Positions 22,461-35,510 are shown, numbered from the stretch's first letter. The stretch: 64,000 nucleotides of DNA from Streptomyces chartreusis NRRL 3882 (GCF_900236475.1 NZ_LT963352.1:3472001-3536000); one strand, 5' to 3'. The notes: a model not told the origin generated them from the sequence alone. Made by a program: numbers and translations.

Positions 22461-24019
22461 CCGAGCCCTACGCCGTTCCGGTGCCGAAGGGCTACCGGGT
22501 CGGCGTCTGGGAGGTGCGCGAGCCCCTCGCGACCGGCGCCTTCGGCAGTGTGTACGCGGCCCGGCGCACCGGGGAGGGCCCGGAACTGCCCCGGACGGCC
22601 GCCCTGAAGTTCCTGCCCACCGGCACGGCCACGCCCCGCCGGCTGACCCATCTGCGCGAGCTGATCGAGCGGGAGGTCGAGCTGTACCGGCGGCTGAAGC
22701 AGCCGAGGCTCGTGCGGATGTACGAGACGCTGACCGTCGACGACCCGCACCGACCGGAGCTGGACGGCGCCACCGTCCTCGTCCTGGAGCGGGCCAAGGG
22801 CTCCCTGGCCGCCCTGCTCACCGCCACGCCCCGGCCCGAGGCCGGTCCCGTGCTGCTCGCGCAGATCTGCGAGGGCCTGGCCCAGTTGCACGGCGCCGGC
22901 TGGGTGCACGGCGACCTCAAGCCGGCCAACGTGCTGCTGATGGACGACGGTTCGGTCCGGCTCGCCGACTTCAACATGGCCGCCGAACTGGAGGGCACCC
23001 ACGCCTACACCCCGGCGTTCTCCACGCCCGACTACACCCCGCCCGAGCTCCTGTGGACCGAGATCGGCGAACGGGGGCGCCGGATCCGCCCGTCCGCCGA
23101 CGTATGGGCCTTCGGGGTCCTGGCGCACCTCGTCCTCACCGACTCCTTCCCGCTGCCCGGCGCGACTCCGACGGCCCGCCGCGACGCGGCCGCCGCCTAC
23201 GCCCGCGGCACCGACGATTTGCGTCTGTCGCCCGAACTGCCCGACGACTGGCGGCGGATCATCTCCGCCTGCCTCACCCGCTCCCACGAGGACCGCGTGT
23301 CCGGTGCCACCCTGCTCGGCCGCGTCCGGGCGGCCGCCGGCACCGGGCACCGCTCCTTCCGCCTGCCCCGCCTGCGCCCGGCCCGCCGCCGCTCCCGTCG
23401 TACGGCGGTCCTGGCGGCCGGTGCCGCCGTCGCCGCCCTCGGCTACGGCGTCGCCACCTGGGCCGATTCCGGCGACGACGGCGGGAGCAAGGGCGGCGAG
23501 ACCCGCAAGGTGACGCCCGCCACCTACGGCGCCTCCGAACTCCGCACCGACAAGGGCGTCCCGGTCGCCTACCGGCGGCTCATCGTCGACTCGGCCCACG
23601 ACTGCGTGCAGCCGGAGATCACCCCGGCGCTCATCGCCGCGATGCTGAAGGTGGAGAGCGACTTCGACCCCGATCTCTCGGACCCGGACGCGGGAGAGGA
23701 GGGCGAGTACGGCATCGCCCGCTGGACGCCGAGCATCCTGCGCTGGTGGATCCGCGCCGACGGCGTCCCCGCGAAGGAGACCCCCAGGCCGCCGCTCACC
23801 CCCTCCGAGTCCATCCCGGCCATGGCCCGCTATCTGTGCTTCGCCGAACCGCGCCTGGAGGCCGGGCTGAGCGGCGACCGCCGGGTGCTGGTCGCCGCCG
23901 CGTACCGGACGTCGTACAAGAGCGTGAACGACGCGGGCGGTGTTCCCCCGAAGTACCGCGACTACGCCGCCCGCATCGCCCACTACCTCAAGGAGTACAC
24001 CCCGGCCGCGACGAAGTGA
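22457..24019 (+). CDS. Ser/Thr protein kinase fused to outer transglycosylase-like domain
   Basis: 520 residues. Kinase domain about 15-290: glycine loop ATGAFGSVY, ATP lysine in AALKFL, catalytic loop HGDLKPANVLL (HGD for HRD) and a DFN in place of DFG (ADFNMAAELEGT). One membrane span lies near residue 320 (TAVLAAGAAVAALGYGVATW). The outer part has ITPALIAAMLKVESDFDPDL, YGIARWTPSILRWW and AAYRTSYKSVNDAGG, the pattern of soluble lytic transglycosylases with catalytic Glu in KVES. The GTG overlaps the FHA gene stop. It may couple peptidoglycan state to phosphorylation; activity of both halves is unproved. Confidence 0.82.
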   Translation: MTEPYAVPVPKGYRVGVWEVREPLATGAFGSVYAARRTGEGPELPRTAALKFLPTGTATPRRLTHLRELIEREVELYRRLKQPRLVRMYETLTVDDPHRPELDGATVLVLERAKGSLAALLTATPRPEAGPVLLAQICEGLAQLHGAGWVHGDLKPANVLLMDDGSVRLADFNMAAELEGTHAYTPAFSTPDYTPPELLWTEIGERGRRIRPSADVWAFGVLAHLVLTDSFPLPGATPTARRDAAAAYARGTDDLRLSPELPDDWRRIISACLTRSHEDRVSGATLLGRVRAAAGTGHRSFRLPRLRPARRRSRRTAVLAAGAAVAALGYGVATWADSGDDGGSKGGETRKVTPATYGASELRTDKGVPVAYRRLIVDSAHDCVQPEITPALIAAMLKVESDFDPDLSDPDAGEEGEYGIARWTPSILRWWIRADGVPAKETPRPPLTPSESIPAMARYLCFAEPRLEAGLSGDRRVLVAAAYRTSYKSVNDAGGVPPKYRDYAARIAHYLKEYTPAATK

Positions 24020-24122
24020 CCCTCAGAGTTCACAGGTACTGCCCGTCGCACACACGTCGGTCCGGCAGCCCGCCTCGGGTACCGTTTCCGGCGTCGCTGC
24101 CAGGACCACGGCCGGGGGATCC

Positions 24123-25856
24123 ATGTCAGACGCCGCGTTCACGCAGACCGGTGCGGTGCCGCTGCGGCCCGCCGATCCGGTGCGGGTCGGACCGTACGTA
24201 CCGCTGGGACTGCTCGGCAGCGGCGGCATGGGCCGGGTCTACCTGGCGCGCCAGGGGGACGGGACGCCCGGGCTCGCCGCGGTGAAGGTCATCCGGCCCG
24301 AGTACGCCGAGGACGCGCCCTTCCGGCGGCGGTTCGAGCGGGAGGCCACCGTGCACGCGCGGGTGGGCGCGCCCTACACGCCGGAACTGCTGGGCACGGG
24401 CTTCGAGCCGGACACCGACCTGCTGTGGATGGCGACCGTGTACTTACCCGGTCTCAACCTGGCGGAGGCGGTGCGGGAATGCGGTGTCCTGCCACCGGAA
24501 GACGCCTGGCGGCTGGTCGCCGATCTCGGGCGGGCGCTCGGCGCGCTGGCCGCGACCGGGATCGTGCACCGGGACTTCAAGCCGTCCAACGTTCTCCTGA
24601 CCCCACAGGGTGCGCACGTCGTCGACTTCGGCATCGCCCAGGCCGTCGACGCCAGCGCGATCACCACGACCGGCAACCGCGTCGGCACGCCCGCCTTCAT
24701 GTCCCCCGAGTACCTCAGGGACGGCCGCTGCGACACGGCCTCCGACGTGTTCTGCTTCGCGAGCACGGTCGTCCACGCGGTCACCGGGCACGCCCCCTTC
24801 GGCGACGGCACCGGCGTGGACGTCCTGCACCGCATCGCCTCGGAGGAACCGAACGCGGAGGTCATGGCGGAGGTGCGGAAGGCCGACCCGGACCTCGCCG
24901 CCCTCCTCACGGCCTGCCTCTCCAAGGACCCGGCCCTGCGCCCCGGCCCCGGGGACCTGGTCGAGGCGGCCTCGGCCCGGCCCCGGTCCGTCTCCTGGCA
25001 GGAACCGCTGGGCAGCCGCATCCTGGCCCGGCAACAGGCTTACGAGGCGCTGAGGGACAGTCCGTTACCGCCGCCGCGGGTGCAGCGGGCGGTGGGGCAT
25101 CCGGCGCCTGCGGGGCCGGGATTCGGACCGGCCGGACCGGCGCCCGTGGCCGGCGTACCGGCGGCGGGGCAGCCGGGCTTCGGGCCGCCGGAAGCGGGAG
25201 GTACGCCGGTGGCGACACCGGCGGCCGGGACTTCCGCCAGGCGGCGGCTGGCGCCGTACGCCGCCCTCGCCGCCGTACTCACCGTGTGCGCCGTCGCCCT
25301 GACGGCCTTTCTGGCCACCCGCCCTTCGTCGGCCGGCGACACCGGCTCCGCCGCGCCCACGGCCCGTGCGTCCCGCGACGGTCACGTCCAAACGTCCCCG
25401 CCGGGCTCCGACCGCCCGGATTCCCCCTCACCGTCCAGGCAGGTCCCGCAGAGCGAGGGGACGACGACGGGCACCACGCCGAGCCCCTCGGGCAACGGGG
25501 CCGAGGCGGACACCCGTACCACCGCCCCCGCTCCCCCGCCGAAGACGACGAAGCCCCGGCCCTCCGCCACGGAACCACCGAAGACGCCCACCGCCCCGGT
25601 CGGGCCACCGTGGCTCACCGACTGCAGCTACTACTCCGGCACCGAACTCACCCGGCGCGGCGACCGCGGCCAGCGCGTCGTGCAGGTGCAGTGCATGCTG
25701 ACCAAGCGCGGCTACGACGTGGGAGGCGCGGGCTTGGACGGCCAGTTCGGCAAGGACACCGCCGCGGCGGTACGCGGCTTCCAGCGTGACAAGGGGCTGG
25801 ACGCCGACGGCAAGGTCGGCCCCAGGACGTGGGCGGCGCTGCGCTCCTCGACCTGA
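24123..25856 (+). CDS. PknB-like Ser/Thr kinase with outer peptidoglycan-binding domain
   Basis: 577 residues. Canonical kinase motifs: [50 protein letters not shown] Pro/Gly linker leads to one membrane span ([23 protein letters not shown], near residue 390), then a Ser/Pro/Thr-rich stalk and a PG_binding_1 domain at the C terminus ([20 protein letters not shown], then [22 protein letters not shown]). It replaces the usual PASTA repeats with a different wall-binding module. It follows the transglycosylase-kinase fusion by 103 bases on the same strand, so the two are likely coexpressed. Confidence 0.9.
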   Translation: MSDAAFTQTGAVPLRPADPVRVGPYVPLGLLGSGGMGRVYLARQGDGTPGLAAVKVIRPEYAEDAPFRRRFEREATVHARVGAPYTPELLGTGFEPDTDLLWMATVYLPGLNLAEAVRECGVLPPEDAWRLVADLGRALGALAATGIVHRDFKPSNVLLTPQGAHVVDFGIAQAVDASAITTTGNRVGTPAFMSPEYLRDGRCDTASDVFCFASTVVHAVTGHAPFGDGTGVDVLHRIASEEPNAEVMAEVRKADPDLAALLTACLSKDPALRPGPGDLVEAASARPRSVSWQEPLGSRILARQQAYEALRDSPLPPPRVQRAVGHPAPAGPGFGPAGPAPVAGVPAAGQPGFGPPEAGGTPVATPAAGTSARRRLAPYAALAAVLTVCAVALTAFLATRPSSAGDTGSAAPTARASRDGHVQTSPPGSDRPDSPSPSRQVPQSEGTTTGTTPSPSGNGAEADTRTTAPAPPPKTTKPRPSATEPPKTPTAPVGPPWLTDCSYYSGTELTRRGDRGQRVVQVQCMLTKRGYDVGGAGLDGQFGKDTAAAVRGFQRDKGLDADGKVGPRTWAALRSST

Positions 25857-25861
25857 GAAAA

Positions 25862-25878
25862 GGCGCGCCTCGCGCGCC
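25862..25878. terminator. short hairpin after the kinase gene
   Basis: GGCGCGC (25862-25868) and GCGCGCC (25872-25878) pair over 7 bp with a CTC loop, five bases after the kinase stop codon. Confidence 0.45.
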
Positions 25879-25969
25879 GGGGAATGTGAGGATGTCCGCA
25901 CCGGGCCCAGGCACCCGCCTGGCAGCACCCGGCCTCAGCAACTCCCGCGACCCTTAGGCAGGTTCACGC

Positions 25970-26563
25970 ATGAGACCCACCCGCGGTGCCCTGATCGTCG
26001 CCGCCGTCCTGACGCCGGCCCTCCTGCTCGCCACCCCGGCCCTCGCGGCCGGCGCGGCCCCGGCGGCCCCCGCCGTGACCGCCACGGCGGGGACGGACGG
26101 CACGCCGGTGGACGAGATGTCGGAGGACGATCTGCGGATCGCGATCCTCCGCATCATCGCCGACGAGGACAGCGGACGAGGCGTCGTCAGGGAGGCCAAC
26201 GAGGCCCTCGACGGCACCGTGGAGGACATGCGGGAGTTCCTGAAGACGGGCTACCGCCTCGCCCAGGCCGAGGACGACCGCGTCGCCATCGCCCGCATCC
26301 TGGCCGACCCGGACTCCGGCCGGGGCGTCAAGCGGGAAGCGGGCAAGGCCCTCGACGTGAACACCCCGGAGGCCCTGCGGGCGTTCCTGGAGACCGGCTA
26401 CCGCCTCGCCCAGGCCGAGGACGACCGCGTCGCCATCGCCCGCATCCTGGCCGACCCGACGATCAGCGACGCGCTCCGGGCCGCCGCGGAGGACGCCATC
26501 GACGGCACTCCGGAGGAGCTTCGGTACTTCCTGGAGGTCGGGCGGTACGAGGTCGACGGCTGA
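25970..26563 (+). CDS. secreted ALF-repeat protein
   Basis: 197 residues. A signal peptide with the cleavage region [10 protein letters not shown] is followed by three copies of the short ALF-type helical repeat, each reading DDxRIAIxRIxADxDSGRGVxREAxxALD...[12 protein letters not shown]. These repeats are known from secreted actinomycete proteins of unknown function. The second and third repeats share 63 identical bases. It starts 113 bases after the kinase gene, but a hairpin between them suggests its own promoter. No catalytic motif. Confidence 0.8.
   Translation: MRPTRGALIVAAVLTPALLLATPALAAGAAPAAPAVTATAGTDGTPVDEMSEDDLRIAILRIIADEDSGRGVVREANEALDGTVEDMREFLKTGYRLAQAEDDRVAIARILADPDSGRGVKREAGKALDVNTPEALRAFLETGYRLAQAEDDRVAIARILADPTISDALRAAAEDAIDGTPEELRYFLEVGRYEVDG
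26249..26311 (+). repeat. 63-bp exact repeat, copy 1 (in ALF gene)
   Basis: This segment is identical at every base to 26396-26458, 147 bases (49 codons) downstream, and encodes the [21 protein letters not shown] part of the ALF repeat. Confidence 0.9.
26396..26458 (+). repeat. 63-bp exact repeat, copy 2 (in ALF gene)
   Basis: Second identical copy of 26249-26311; the identity includes third codon positions, so the duplication or conversion is recent. Confidence 0.9.
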
Positions 26564-26570
26564 GTCGTAC

Positions 26571-26602
26571 GGAGGGGGCCGGCGGCGCCGCCGGCCCCCT
26601 CC
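26571..26602. terminator. 32-bp perfect palindrome between ALF gene and purH
   Basis: GGAGGGGGCCGGCGGC and GCCGCCGGCCCCCTCC are exact reverse complements lying between two convergent genes, a strong bidirectional terminator. Confidence 0.8.
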
Positions 26603-26612
26603 GCCGCCGCTC

Positions 26613-28175
26613 TCAGTGGAAGAAGTGCCGCGTCCCGGTGAAGTACATCGTGATGCCGGCCTTCTGCGCGGCCTCGACGACCAGTTCGTCACGGACCGAA
26701 CCGCCGGGCTGGACCACGGCCTTCACACCGGCCTCGGTGAGGATCTCCAGGCCGTCCGGGAAGGGGAAGAACGCGTCGGAGGCCGCGTAGGAGCCCTGCG
26801 CACGCTCGGCGCCCGCCCGCTCCACCGCCAGCTTCGCGGAGTCGACCCGGTTGACCTGCCCCATGCCGACGCCCACCGAGGCACCGTCCTTGGCGAGCAG
26901 GATCGCGTTGGACTTCACCGCGCGGCAGGCCTTCCAGGCGAAGGCGAGCTGCTGGATTTCGTCGGCGTCCAGCGCCTCGCCGGTCGCCAGCGTCCAGTTG
27001 GCCGGGTCGTCGCCGTCGGCCTGGAGCCGGTCGGTGACCTGGAGCAGCGCGCCGCCGTCGATCGGCTTGACCTCGACCGGGGCGGAGGGCCCGTCGGGGC
27101 AGCGCAGCACGCGGATGTTCTTCTTCTTGGTGAGGGCCTCCAGGGCGCCGTCCTCGTAGTCCGGCGCGACGATGACCTCGGTGAAGATCTCCGCGACCTG
27201 CTCGGCCATCTCCTTGCTGACCGGGCGGTTGACCGCGATCACACCACCGAACGCCGACAGCGGGTCGCAGGCGTGCGCCTTGCGGTGCGCCTCGGCGACG
27301 TCCGCGCCCACCGCGATGCCGCAGGGGTTGGCGTGCTTGATGATCGCGACGCACGGCTCGGCGTGGTCGTACGCGGCACGACGGGCGGCGTCCGTGTCCG
27401 TGTAGTTGTTGTACGACATCTCCTTGCCGTGCAGCTGCTCGGCCTCGGCGAGGCCGCCCGTGCCGGAGACGTACAGCGCGGCGGGCTGGTGCGGGTTCTC
27501 GCCGTAGCGCAGGGTGTGCTCGCGCTCCCAGGTGGCGCCGAGGAAGTCGGGGAACTGCGACTCGTCGACGGGCGCGTAGGAGGAGGCGAACCAGGAGGCG
27601 ACGGCGACGTCGTAGGCGGCCGTGTGCTGGAAGGCCTCGGCGGCGAGCCGCTTGCGGGTGGCGAGGTCGAAGCCGCCGCCCCGGACGGCCTCGAGCACGT
27701 CGGCGTAGCGGGCGGGGCTGGTGACGACCGCGACGGACGGGTGGTTCTTGGCGGCGGCCCGGACCATCGACGGACCGCCGATGTCGATCTGCTCCACGCA
27801 CTCGTCGGGCGAGGCGCCGGAGGCGACGGTCTCACGGAACGGGTAGAGGTTGACGACGACGAGGTCGAACGGCTCGACACCCAGCTCGGCGAGCTGCCGC
27901 TGGTGGTCCTCCAGGCGCAGGTCGGCGAGGATGCCGGCGTGCACGCGCGGGTGCAGTGTCTTGACCCGGCCGTCCAGGCACTCGGGGAAGCCGGTCAGCT
28001 CCTCGACCTTGGTGACGGGGACGCCGGCGGCGGCGATCTTCGCAGCGGTGGAGCCGGTGGAGACGAGCTCGACCCCGGCCTCGTGGAGCCCGCGCGCGAG
28101 CTCCTCGAGACCGGTCTTGTCGTAGACGCTGACGAGCGCCCGGCGAAGGGGCCGCTTGTTGCTCTCGGCGGTCAC
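26613..28175 (-). CDS. purH: bifunctional AICAR formyltransferase/IMP cyclohydrolase
   Basis: 520 residues, the family length. The N-terminal IMP cyclohydrolase domain has [18 protein letters not shown] and the C-terminal transformylase has [11 protein letters not shown] and the catalytic stretch [10 protein letters not shown]. It carries out the last two steps of de novo IMP synthesis using 10-formyl-tetrahydrofolate. The GTG start overlaps the purN stop (GTGA), so the two are translationally coupled. Confidence 0.97.
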   Translation of the reverse strand: MTAESNKRPLRRALVSVYDKTGLEELARGLHEAGVELVSTGSTAAKIAAAGVPVTKVEELTGFPECLDGRVKTLHPRVHAGILADLRLEDHQRQLAELGVEPFDLVVVNLYPFRETVASGASPDECVEQIDIGGPSMVRAAAKNHPSVAVVTSPARYADVLEAVRGGGFDLATRKRLAAEAFQHTAAYDVAVASWFASSYAPVDESQFPDFLGATWEREHTLRYGENPHQPAALYVSGTGGLAEAEQLHGKEMSYNNYTDTDAARRAAYDHAEPCVAIIKHANPCGIAVGADVAEAHRKAHACDPLSAFGGVIAVNRPVSKEMAEQVAEIFTEVIVAPDYEDGALEALTKKKNIRVLRCPDGPSAPVEVKPIDGGALLQVTDRLQADGDDPANWTLATGEALDADEIQQLAFAWKACRAVKSNAILLAKDGASVGVGMGQVNRVDSAKLAVERAGAERAQGSYAASDAFFPFPDGLEILTEAGVKAVVQPGGSVRDELVVEAAQKAGITMYFTGTRHFFH

Positions 28176-28810
28176 TGGATAACTACCTTTCGTCCCTCAA
28201 TGCGATAGCCGTTGCGGGCGAGGCGCCCCACGACCTCGACGAGCAGCCTTCGCTCGACTTCCTTGATGCGCTCGTGCAGAGCGCTCTCGTCGTCCTCGTC
28301 CCGGACCTCGACCACGCCCTGGGCGATGATCGGGCCGGTGTCGACGCCGTCGTCGACGAAGTGGACGGTGCAGCCGGTGACCTTGGCGCCGTACGCGAGC
28401 GCGTCCCGTACGCCGTGGGCCCCCGGGAAACTGGGCAGCAGTGCCGGGTGCGTGTTGACGAACCGCCCGCCGAACCGCGCGAGGAACTCCTTGCCGACGA
28501 TCTTCATGAACCCGGCGGAGACCACGAGGTCGGGCTCGAAGGCGGCGACGGCCTCGGCGAGCGCGGCGTCCCACTCCTCGCGGCTGCCGTGGTCCTTGAC
28601 CTTGCACACGAAGGTCGGCAGCCCGGCGCGTTCGGCGCGGGCCAGCCCCTCGATGCCCTCGCGGTCGGCGCCGACGGCCACGATCTCGGCCCCGTACGCC
28701 TGCGCACCGGCGGCGTCGATCTCGTCGAGGAGCGCCTGAAGGTTGGTTCCGGATCCGGAGACCAGCACGACGAGGCGCTTGGCGCGCTGGGCCACGGGCT
28801 TGGCGGCCAC
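28172..28810 (-). CDS. purN: phosphoribosylglycinamide formyltransferase
   Basis: 212 residues. Motifs include [16 protein letters not shown], the formyl-binding asparagine and catalytic histidine in [17 protein letters not shown], and the aspartate in [13 protein letters not shown]. It formylates GAR in the third step of purine synthesis. GTG 28810 is chosen because a GAGAAAGG lies upstream and because it gives a normal N terminus ([16 protein letters not shown]); an ATG 24 codons earlier is possible. First gene of the purN-purH pair. Confidence 0.95.
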   Translation of the reverse strand: MAAKPVAQRAKRLVVLVSGSGTNLQALLDEIDAAGAQAYGAEIVAVGADREGIEGLARAERAGLPTFVCKVKDHGSREEWDAALAEAVAAFEPDLVVSAGFMKIVGKEFLARFGGRFVNTHPALLPSFPGAHGVRDALAYGAKVTGCTVHFVDDGVDTGPIIAQGVVEVRDEDDESALHERIKEVERRLLVEVVGRLARNGYRIEGRKVVIQ

Positions 28811-29143
28811 GGTGGGGGCCTTTCTCGGGGGAGTGTCTGTCCAGGCGGCCGGACCTGGCGTAGCGCCATGGCGTTTGTACATTCATACGAATGCTTCGCG
28901 CCCCCGGATACGGGGAAGCCTACGAACCGGCCGACCGTCAGCAACGATACCGGCACACCGGGCGGCCCCCACGGGACGGGGGCATGGCCGGAAGGTAGCG
29001 TCTGGGCGGAGCCGGTTCGGGAACGCCGTCCGCACGTGATGCGTTCAAGAGGTGTCGGACCCGGGTCCGACACCGTTCAGTTCTGTCCACCCATTCCTGC
29101 TCACCCACTCGTTCCTACTCATCAACGGGAAGACGCTCACTTG
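28811..29143. other. divergent promoter region, no gene
   Basis: About 330 bases between purN and a membrane-protein gene. It has a relatively AT-rich patch around 28874-28895 with a CATTC-ATAC-GAATG dyad (28880-28893), a candidate purN promoter or operator, and a small CCAGG/CCTGG hairpin (28841-28858). Nothing else was recognised. Confidence 0.4.
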
Positions 29144-31670
<2,527 letters not shown>

Positions 31671-31716
31671 GCTCCCAACGACACGCGCTTTCCCGTCGTA
31701 ACAGGCGAACCATCGA

Positions 31717-31760
31717 TGTGTCGCTCAATATACGTTTATGTATTTTTCCGTACGGAGGGG
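31717..31760 (+). promoter_or_regulatory. AT-rich promoter island and ribosome site of the XRE-sigma hybrid
   Basis: The run around 31727-31748 (TCAATATACGTTTATGTATT) is far more AT-rich than the surroundings and contains an ATAC-N6-GTAT dyad; ACGGAGGGG at 31752-31760 is the ribosome site for GTG 31767. The exact -10 and -35 are not certain. Confidence 0.4.
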
Positions 31761-31766
31761 CGCCCT

Positions 31767-33125
31767 GTGACACAGAGCCCAGCCATCCCGCTCCCGCCGC
31801 CCAAGGAACGCCGACGCCTGCGCGAGGCCGCCTCGATGACGCGGGCTCAACTGGCTTCCCAGGTGGGCGTCACCAGCGAGACGGTGCGCGGGTGGGAGAC
31901 CGGCCGCTCGACGCCGCGCGGCCGGAAAGGGGAGAAGTACGCGAAGCTGCTGAACTCACTCGGGACGGAGGCGGAAGTGACACCGCCTCATGCGGAGCGC
32001 GGGGGCGACGCCGCGAGCGATCTGAGCCGCCCCTCGGCCTCAGACCACGACCGCGCCTCCGGCAGGAACCGGGGCCGCACCTCCGGCACGGACCAGGACC
32101 GCACCACCGTCGGCCACCGCAGCCGCACCTCGGCCATCGAACACAGCCGCGACCCCGGCAGCGTTCACAGCCGCGCCCCCGCCGCCGGCCATCGCCACAC
32201 CACCGTCGCCGACCACCGCCACACCACTGCCGTCGCCGTCGCCGACCGCAGCCACTCCACCGTCACCGACCGGCGCCCCGGCCCCGACCGGGCAACGGCC
32301 CTGCGGCGGCCGGACGATGTGACCGCTGCGCTGAGCCCCGAGCAGGCCTTCGACGCGCTGTACGCGTTCTGCGCGCCCGCGCTCGTCCGGCAGACCTACC
32401 TTCTGACCGGCCGCCGCGAACTGGCGCGGGAGTCGGTCGAGCGGGCCTTCCACATCGCCTGGCAGCGCTGGCCGGAGGTGGCCCGCGACCCCGACCCGGC
32501 GGGCTGGGTGCGGGCGGTGGCCTACGACTGCGCCCTCTCTCCGTGGCACCGGTTCCGTCCTCGCCACCGGTATCCCGAGCCGCCGCCCCCCGACGCGGTC
32601 GACCGCGCGCTGCTGGAGACGCTGCTGAAACTGCCGCCCTCGTACCGCCGCACGCTGCTGCTGTACGACGGTGTCGGTCTCGGCCTGCCGGAGACGGCGG
32701 CGGAGACGGAGGCGAGCAGCCGCGCGGCCGCGAACCGGCTGATGCACGCGCGGGAGGCGGTCGCCGAGCGGCTGCCGGAGCTGGCGGACCCGGAGGTGCT
32801 CCACTGGCGGCTGGTCGGACTGGCCTCCATCGAGCGGCTGCGGGCCGCCAAACCACTGGTGGTGCGCCGGGCCGGGGAACGCCGGGCGCGTTTGTGGACC
32901 CGGGCAGCCATCGCCTTCACGATCACCCTGATCGCAGTCACGGCCCTCACCGCCCGCACGGCCCCCGCCCGCTACGAGCCACCGGTGCCGCAGGGCGAGA
33001 CCGTCCAGGACGTGCCGCCACCGGCCGCGCCCGGGCCCCTGTCGGAGTCGGAGCGGGAGCTGCGGGCGAAGCTGCGCGAGGAGGAGCAGCGAGGGGCGGG
33101 CCGGCTGATGCCGCAGCCTCGGTAG
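31767..33125 (+). CDS. XRE helix-turn-helix fused to sigma-factor-like regions, membrane-tailed
   Basis: 452 residues. Residues about 12-60 are an XRE helix-turn-helix (MTRAQLASQVGVTSETVRGWETG). A 110-residue linker is full of His/Arg/Thr repeats (GHRHTTVADHRHTTAV style). Then come a sigma region 2-like segment (ALYAFCAPALVRQTYLLTG, FHIAWQRWPEV) and a region 4-like helix pair (LLKLPPSYRRTLLLYDGVGL). A hydrophobic segment (AAIAFTITLIAVTALTA) near residue 395 may anchor it, with a short outer tail. Such an HTH plus ECF-like core is odd; whether it binds RNA polymerase is unknown. Confidence 0.75.
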   Translation: MTQSPAIPLPPPKERRRLREAASMTRAQLASQVGVTSETVRGWETGRSTPRGRKGEKYAKLLNSLGTEAEVTPPHAERGGDAASDLSRPSASDHDRASGRNRGRTSGTDQDRTTVGHRSRTSAIEHSRDPGSVHSRAPAAGHRHTTVADHRHTTAVAVADRSHSTVTDRRPGPDRATALRRPDDVTAALSPEQAFDALYAFCAPALVRQTYLLTGRRELARESVERAFHIAWQRWPEVARDPDPAGWVRAVAYDCALSPWHRFRPRHRYPEPPPPDAVDRALLETLLKLPPSYRRTLLLYDGVGLGLPETAAETEASSRAAANRLMHAREAVAERLPELADPEVLHWRLVGLASIERLRAAKPLVVRRAGERRARLWTRAAIAFTITLIAVTALTARTAPARYEPPVPQGETVQDVPPPAAPGPLSESERELRAKLREEEQRGAGRLMPQPR

Positions 33126-33187
33126 CACGACAGCGGGCCCGCTCCCCGTACGGGGAGCGGGCCCAGCAGTGCGCGTTACGGCGTTGT

Positions 33188-34072
33188 TCAGCCGGCGAGG
33201 ATCGCGCGCGCCAGCTTCGCCGTCTCGGTCGGCGTCTTGCCGACCTTGACGCCGGCGGCCTCGAGGGCCTCCTTCTTCGCGGCGGCCGTGCCGGAGGAGC
33301 CGGAGACGATGGCGCCGGCGTGGCCCATGGTCTTGCCCTCGGGCGCGGTGAAGCCCGCGACGTAGCCGACGACCGGCTTCTTCACGTTCTCCTTGATGAA
33401 GGCCGCGGCCCGCTCCTCGGCGTCGCCGCCGATCTCACCGATCATCACGATCAGGTCGGTGTCGGGGTCGGCCTCGAACGCGGCGAGGGCGTCGATGTGG
33501 GTCGTCCCGATGACCGGGTCGCCACCGATGCCGACGGCGGAGGAGAAGCCGATGTCCCGCAGCTCGTACATCATCTGGTACGTCAGCGTGCCGGACTTCG
33601 ACACCAGGCCGATGCGGCCCGGCTTGGTGATGTCGCCCGGGATGATGCCGGCGTTGGACTGGCCCGGCGTGATGAGGCCGGGGCAGTTCGGGCCGATGAT
33701 GCGGGTCTTGTTGCCCTTGGACACGGCGTAGGCGTAGAACGCGGCCGAGTCGTGGACGGCGATGCCCTCGGTGATGACGACCGCGAGCGGGATCTCGGCG
33801 TCGATGGCCTCGACGACGGCGGCCTTGGCGAAGGCCGGCGGGACGAAGAGGACGGATACGTTCGCGCCCGTCTTCTCGATCGCCTCGGCGACCGTGCCGA
33901 AGACCGGGATCTCGTTGCCGTCGATGTCGACCGACGTGCCCGCCTTACGGGGGTTCACGCCGCCGACGATGTTGGTGCCGTCGGCCAGCATGAGCTTGGT
34001 GTGCTTCATGCCCGTGGCACCGGTCATGCCCTGGACGATGACCTTGCTGTCCTTGTTGAGGAAGATAGCCAT
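33188..34072 (-). CDS. sucD: succinyl-CoA synthetase alpha subunit
   Basis: 294 residues. The CoA-binding Rossmann part has [15 protein letters not shown], and the phosphohistidine is in [18 protein letters not shown]. With SucC it makes ATP or GTP from succinyl-CoA in the citric acid cycle. It begins 21 bases after the sucC stop, in one operon. Confidence 0.97.
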   Translation of the reverse strand: MAIFLNKDSKVIVQGMTGATGMKHTKLMLADGTNIVGGVNPRKAGTSVDIDGNEIPVFGTVAEAIEKTGANVSVLFVPPAFAKAAVVEAIDAEIPLAVVITEGIAVHDSAAFYAYAVSKGNKTRIIGPNCPGLITPGQSNAGIIPGDITKPGRIGLVSKSGTLTYQMMYELRDIGFSSAVGIGGDPVIGTTHIDALAAFEADPDTDLIVMIGEIGGDAEERAAAFIKENVKKPVVGYVAGFTAPEGKTMGHAGAIVSGSSGTAAAKKEALEAAGVKVGKTPTETAKLARAILAG

Positions 34073-34093
34073 GGCTGTTTAGTCCCTCGTCCC

Positions 34094-35272
34094 TTACTTC
34101 GCAGCCGCGAGCTCGGCGGCCTTGTCGGCCGCGCCGTCCATGGTGTCCACGCGCTGCACCAGCGGGTGGTTGGCGTCGGAGAGGATCTTGCGACCCAGCT
34201 CGGCGTTGTTGCCGTCGAGACGGACAACGAGGGGCTTGGTGACTTCCTCGCCCTTGTCCTTGAGCAGCTGCAGCGCCTGCACGATGCCGTTGGCGACCTC
34301 GTCACAGGCGGTGATGCCACCGAAGACGTTGACGAACACGGACTTGACGTCCGGGTCGCCGAGGATGATCTCCAGGCCGTTCGCCATGACGGCGGCGGAG
34401 GCGCCACCACCGATGTCGAGGAAGTTGGCGGGCTTGACGCCACCGTGCTTCTCACCGGCGTAGGCGACGACGTCCAGGGTGCTCATGACGAGACCCGCGC
34501 CGTTGCCGATGATGCCGACCTCGCCGTCGAGCTTGACGTAGTTGAGGTTCTTCGCCTTGGCGGCGGCCTCGAGCGGGTTCGCCGCGTCCTTGTCCTGGAG
34601 GGCCTCGTGCTCCGGCTGGCGGAACTCGGCGTTCTCGTCCAGGGAGACCTTGCCGTCCAGGGCGATGACGTCACCGGAGGCGACCTTGGCCAGCGGGTTG
34701 ACCTCGACCAGGAGGGCGTCCTCCTTGATGAAGGTGTCCCACAGCTTGACGAGGACGTTCACGACCTTGTCGGCGACCTCGGCCGGGAACTTGGCGGCCT
34801 CGACGATCTCGCGGGCCTTGGCCTCGGTCACGCCCTCGTTGGCGTCGATCGGCGTCTTGGCGACGGCCTCGGGGCGGGTGGCCGCCACCTCCTCGATCTC
34901 CATGCCGCCCTCGACGGACGCGATGGAGAGGAAGGTGCGGTTGGCACGGTCCAGGAGGAAGGAGACGTAGTACTCCTCGACGATCTCCGGGGCCGTCTCG
35001 GCGATCATCACCTTGTGGACCGTGTGGCCCTTGATGTCCATGCCGAGGATGTTGGTCGCGTGCTCGACCGCCTCGTCGGGGGTGGCGGCGAGCTTCACGC
35101 CGCCGGCCTTGCCACGGCCACCGACCTTCACCTGGGCCTTGACGACGGACTTGCCACCGAGGCGCTCGGTGGCTGCGCGGGCCGCCTCAGGCGTGTCGAT
35201 GACTTCACCGGCCAGCACCGGTACATCGTGCTTGGCGAAGAGGTCCCTCGCCTGGTACTCGAACAGGTCCAC
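34094..35272 (-). CDS. sucC: succinyl-CoA synthetase beta subunit
   Basis: 392 residues. An ATP-grasp domain opens with [18 protein letters not shown] (GTG start) and has [16 protein letters not shown]; the interface and hinge segment is [20 protein letters not shown], and the C-terminal CoA-ligase domain contains [18 protein letters not shown]. First gene of the sucC-sucD operon; its promoter should lie in the gene-free region beginning at 35273. Confidence 0.97.
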   Translation of the reverse strand: MDLFEYQARDLFAKHDVPVLAGEVIDTPEAARAATERLGGKSVVKAQVKVGGRGKAGGVKLAATPDEAVEHATNILGMDIKGHTVHKVMIAETAPEIVEEYYVSFLLDRANRTFLSIASVEGGMEIEEVAATRPEAVAKTPIDANEGVTEAKAREIVEAAKFPAEVADKVVNVLVKLWDTFIKEDALLVEVNPLAKVASGDVIALDGKVSLDENAEFRQPEHEALQDKDAANPLEAAAKAKNLNYVKLDGEVGIIGNGAGLVMSTLDVVAYAGEKHGGVKPANFLDIGGGASAAVMANGLEIILGDPDVKSVFVNVFGGITACDEVANGIVQALQLLKDKGEEVTKPLVVRLDGNNAELGRKILSDANHPLVQRVDTMDGAADKAAELAAAK

Positions 35273-35510
35273 GCGCTTCCGTCCCTATCAGTGATCTCGC
35301 GGTTCGTTGTCTGCGTGGGCGTGCCGCGAGGGCAACGTGACGTCCGCTGTCTGTCACAAGGGAGGCGCACACGGTGTCCGAGCGCGCGGCATGTCCGTCT
35401 CGCAGGTTATCGCTGCTTGCGGGGGGCCTCTAAATCGAGGGTCACACCTGAGCGGTGATACCTGTCACATGATGCCGCGCTCTCTGGCACGGCGTGCCGG
35501 AGGTGAGGGA

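Noticed and set aside
32040..33128. Long frame antisense to the XRE-sigma hybrid
   Set aside because: Shadow of a well-supported gene; no domain or ribosome site.
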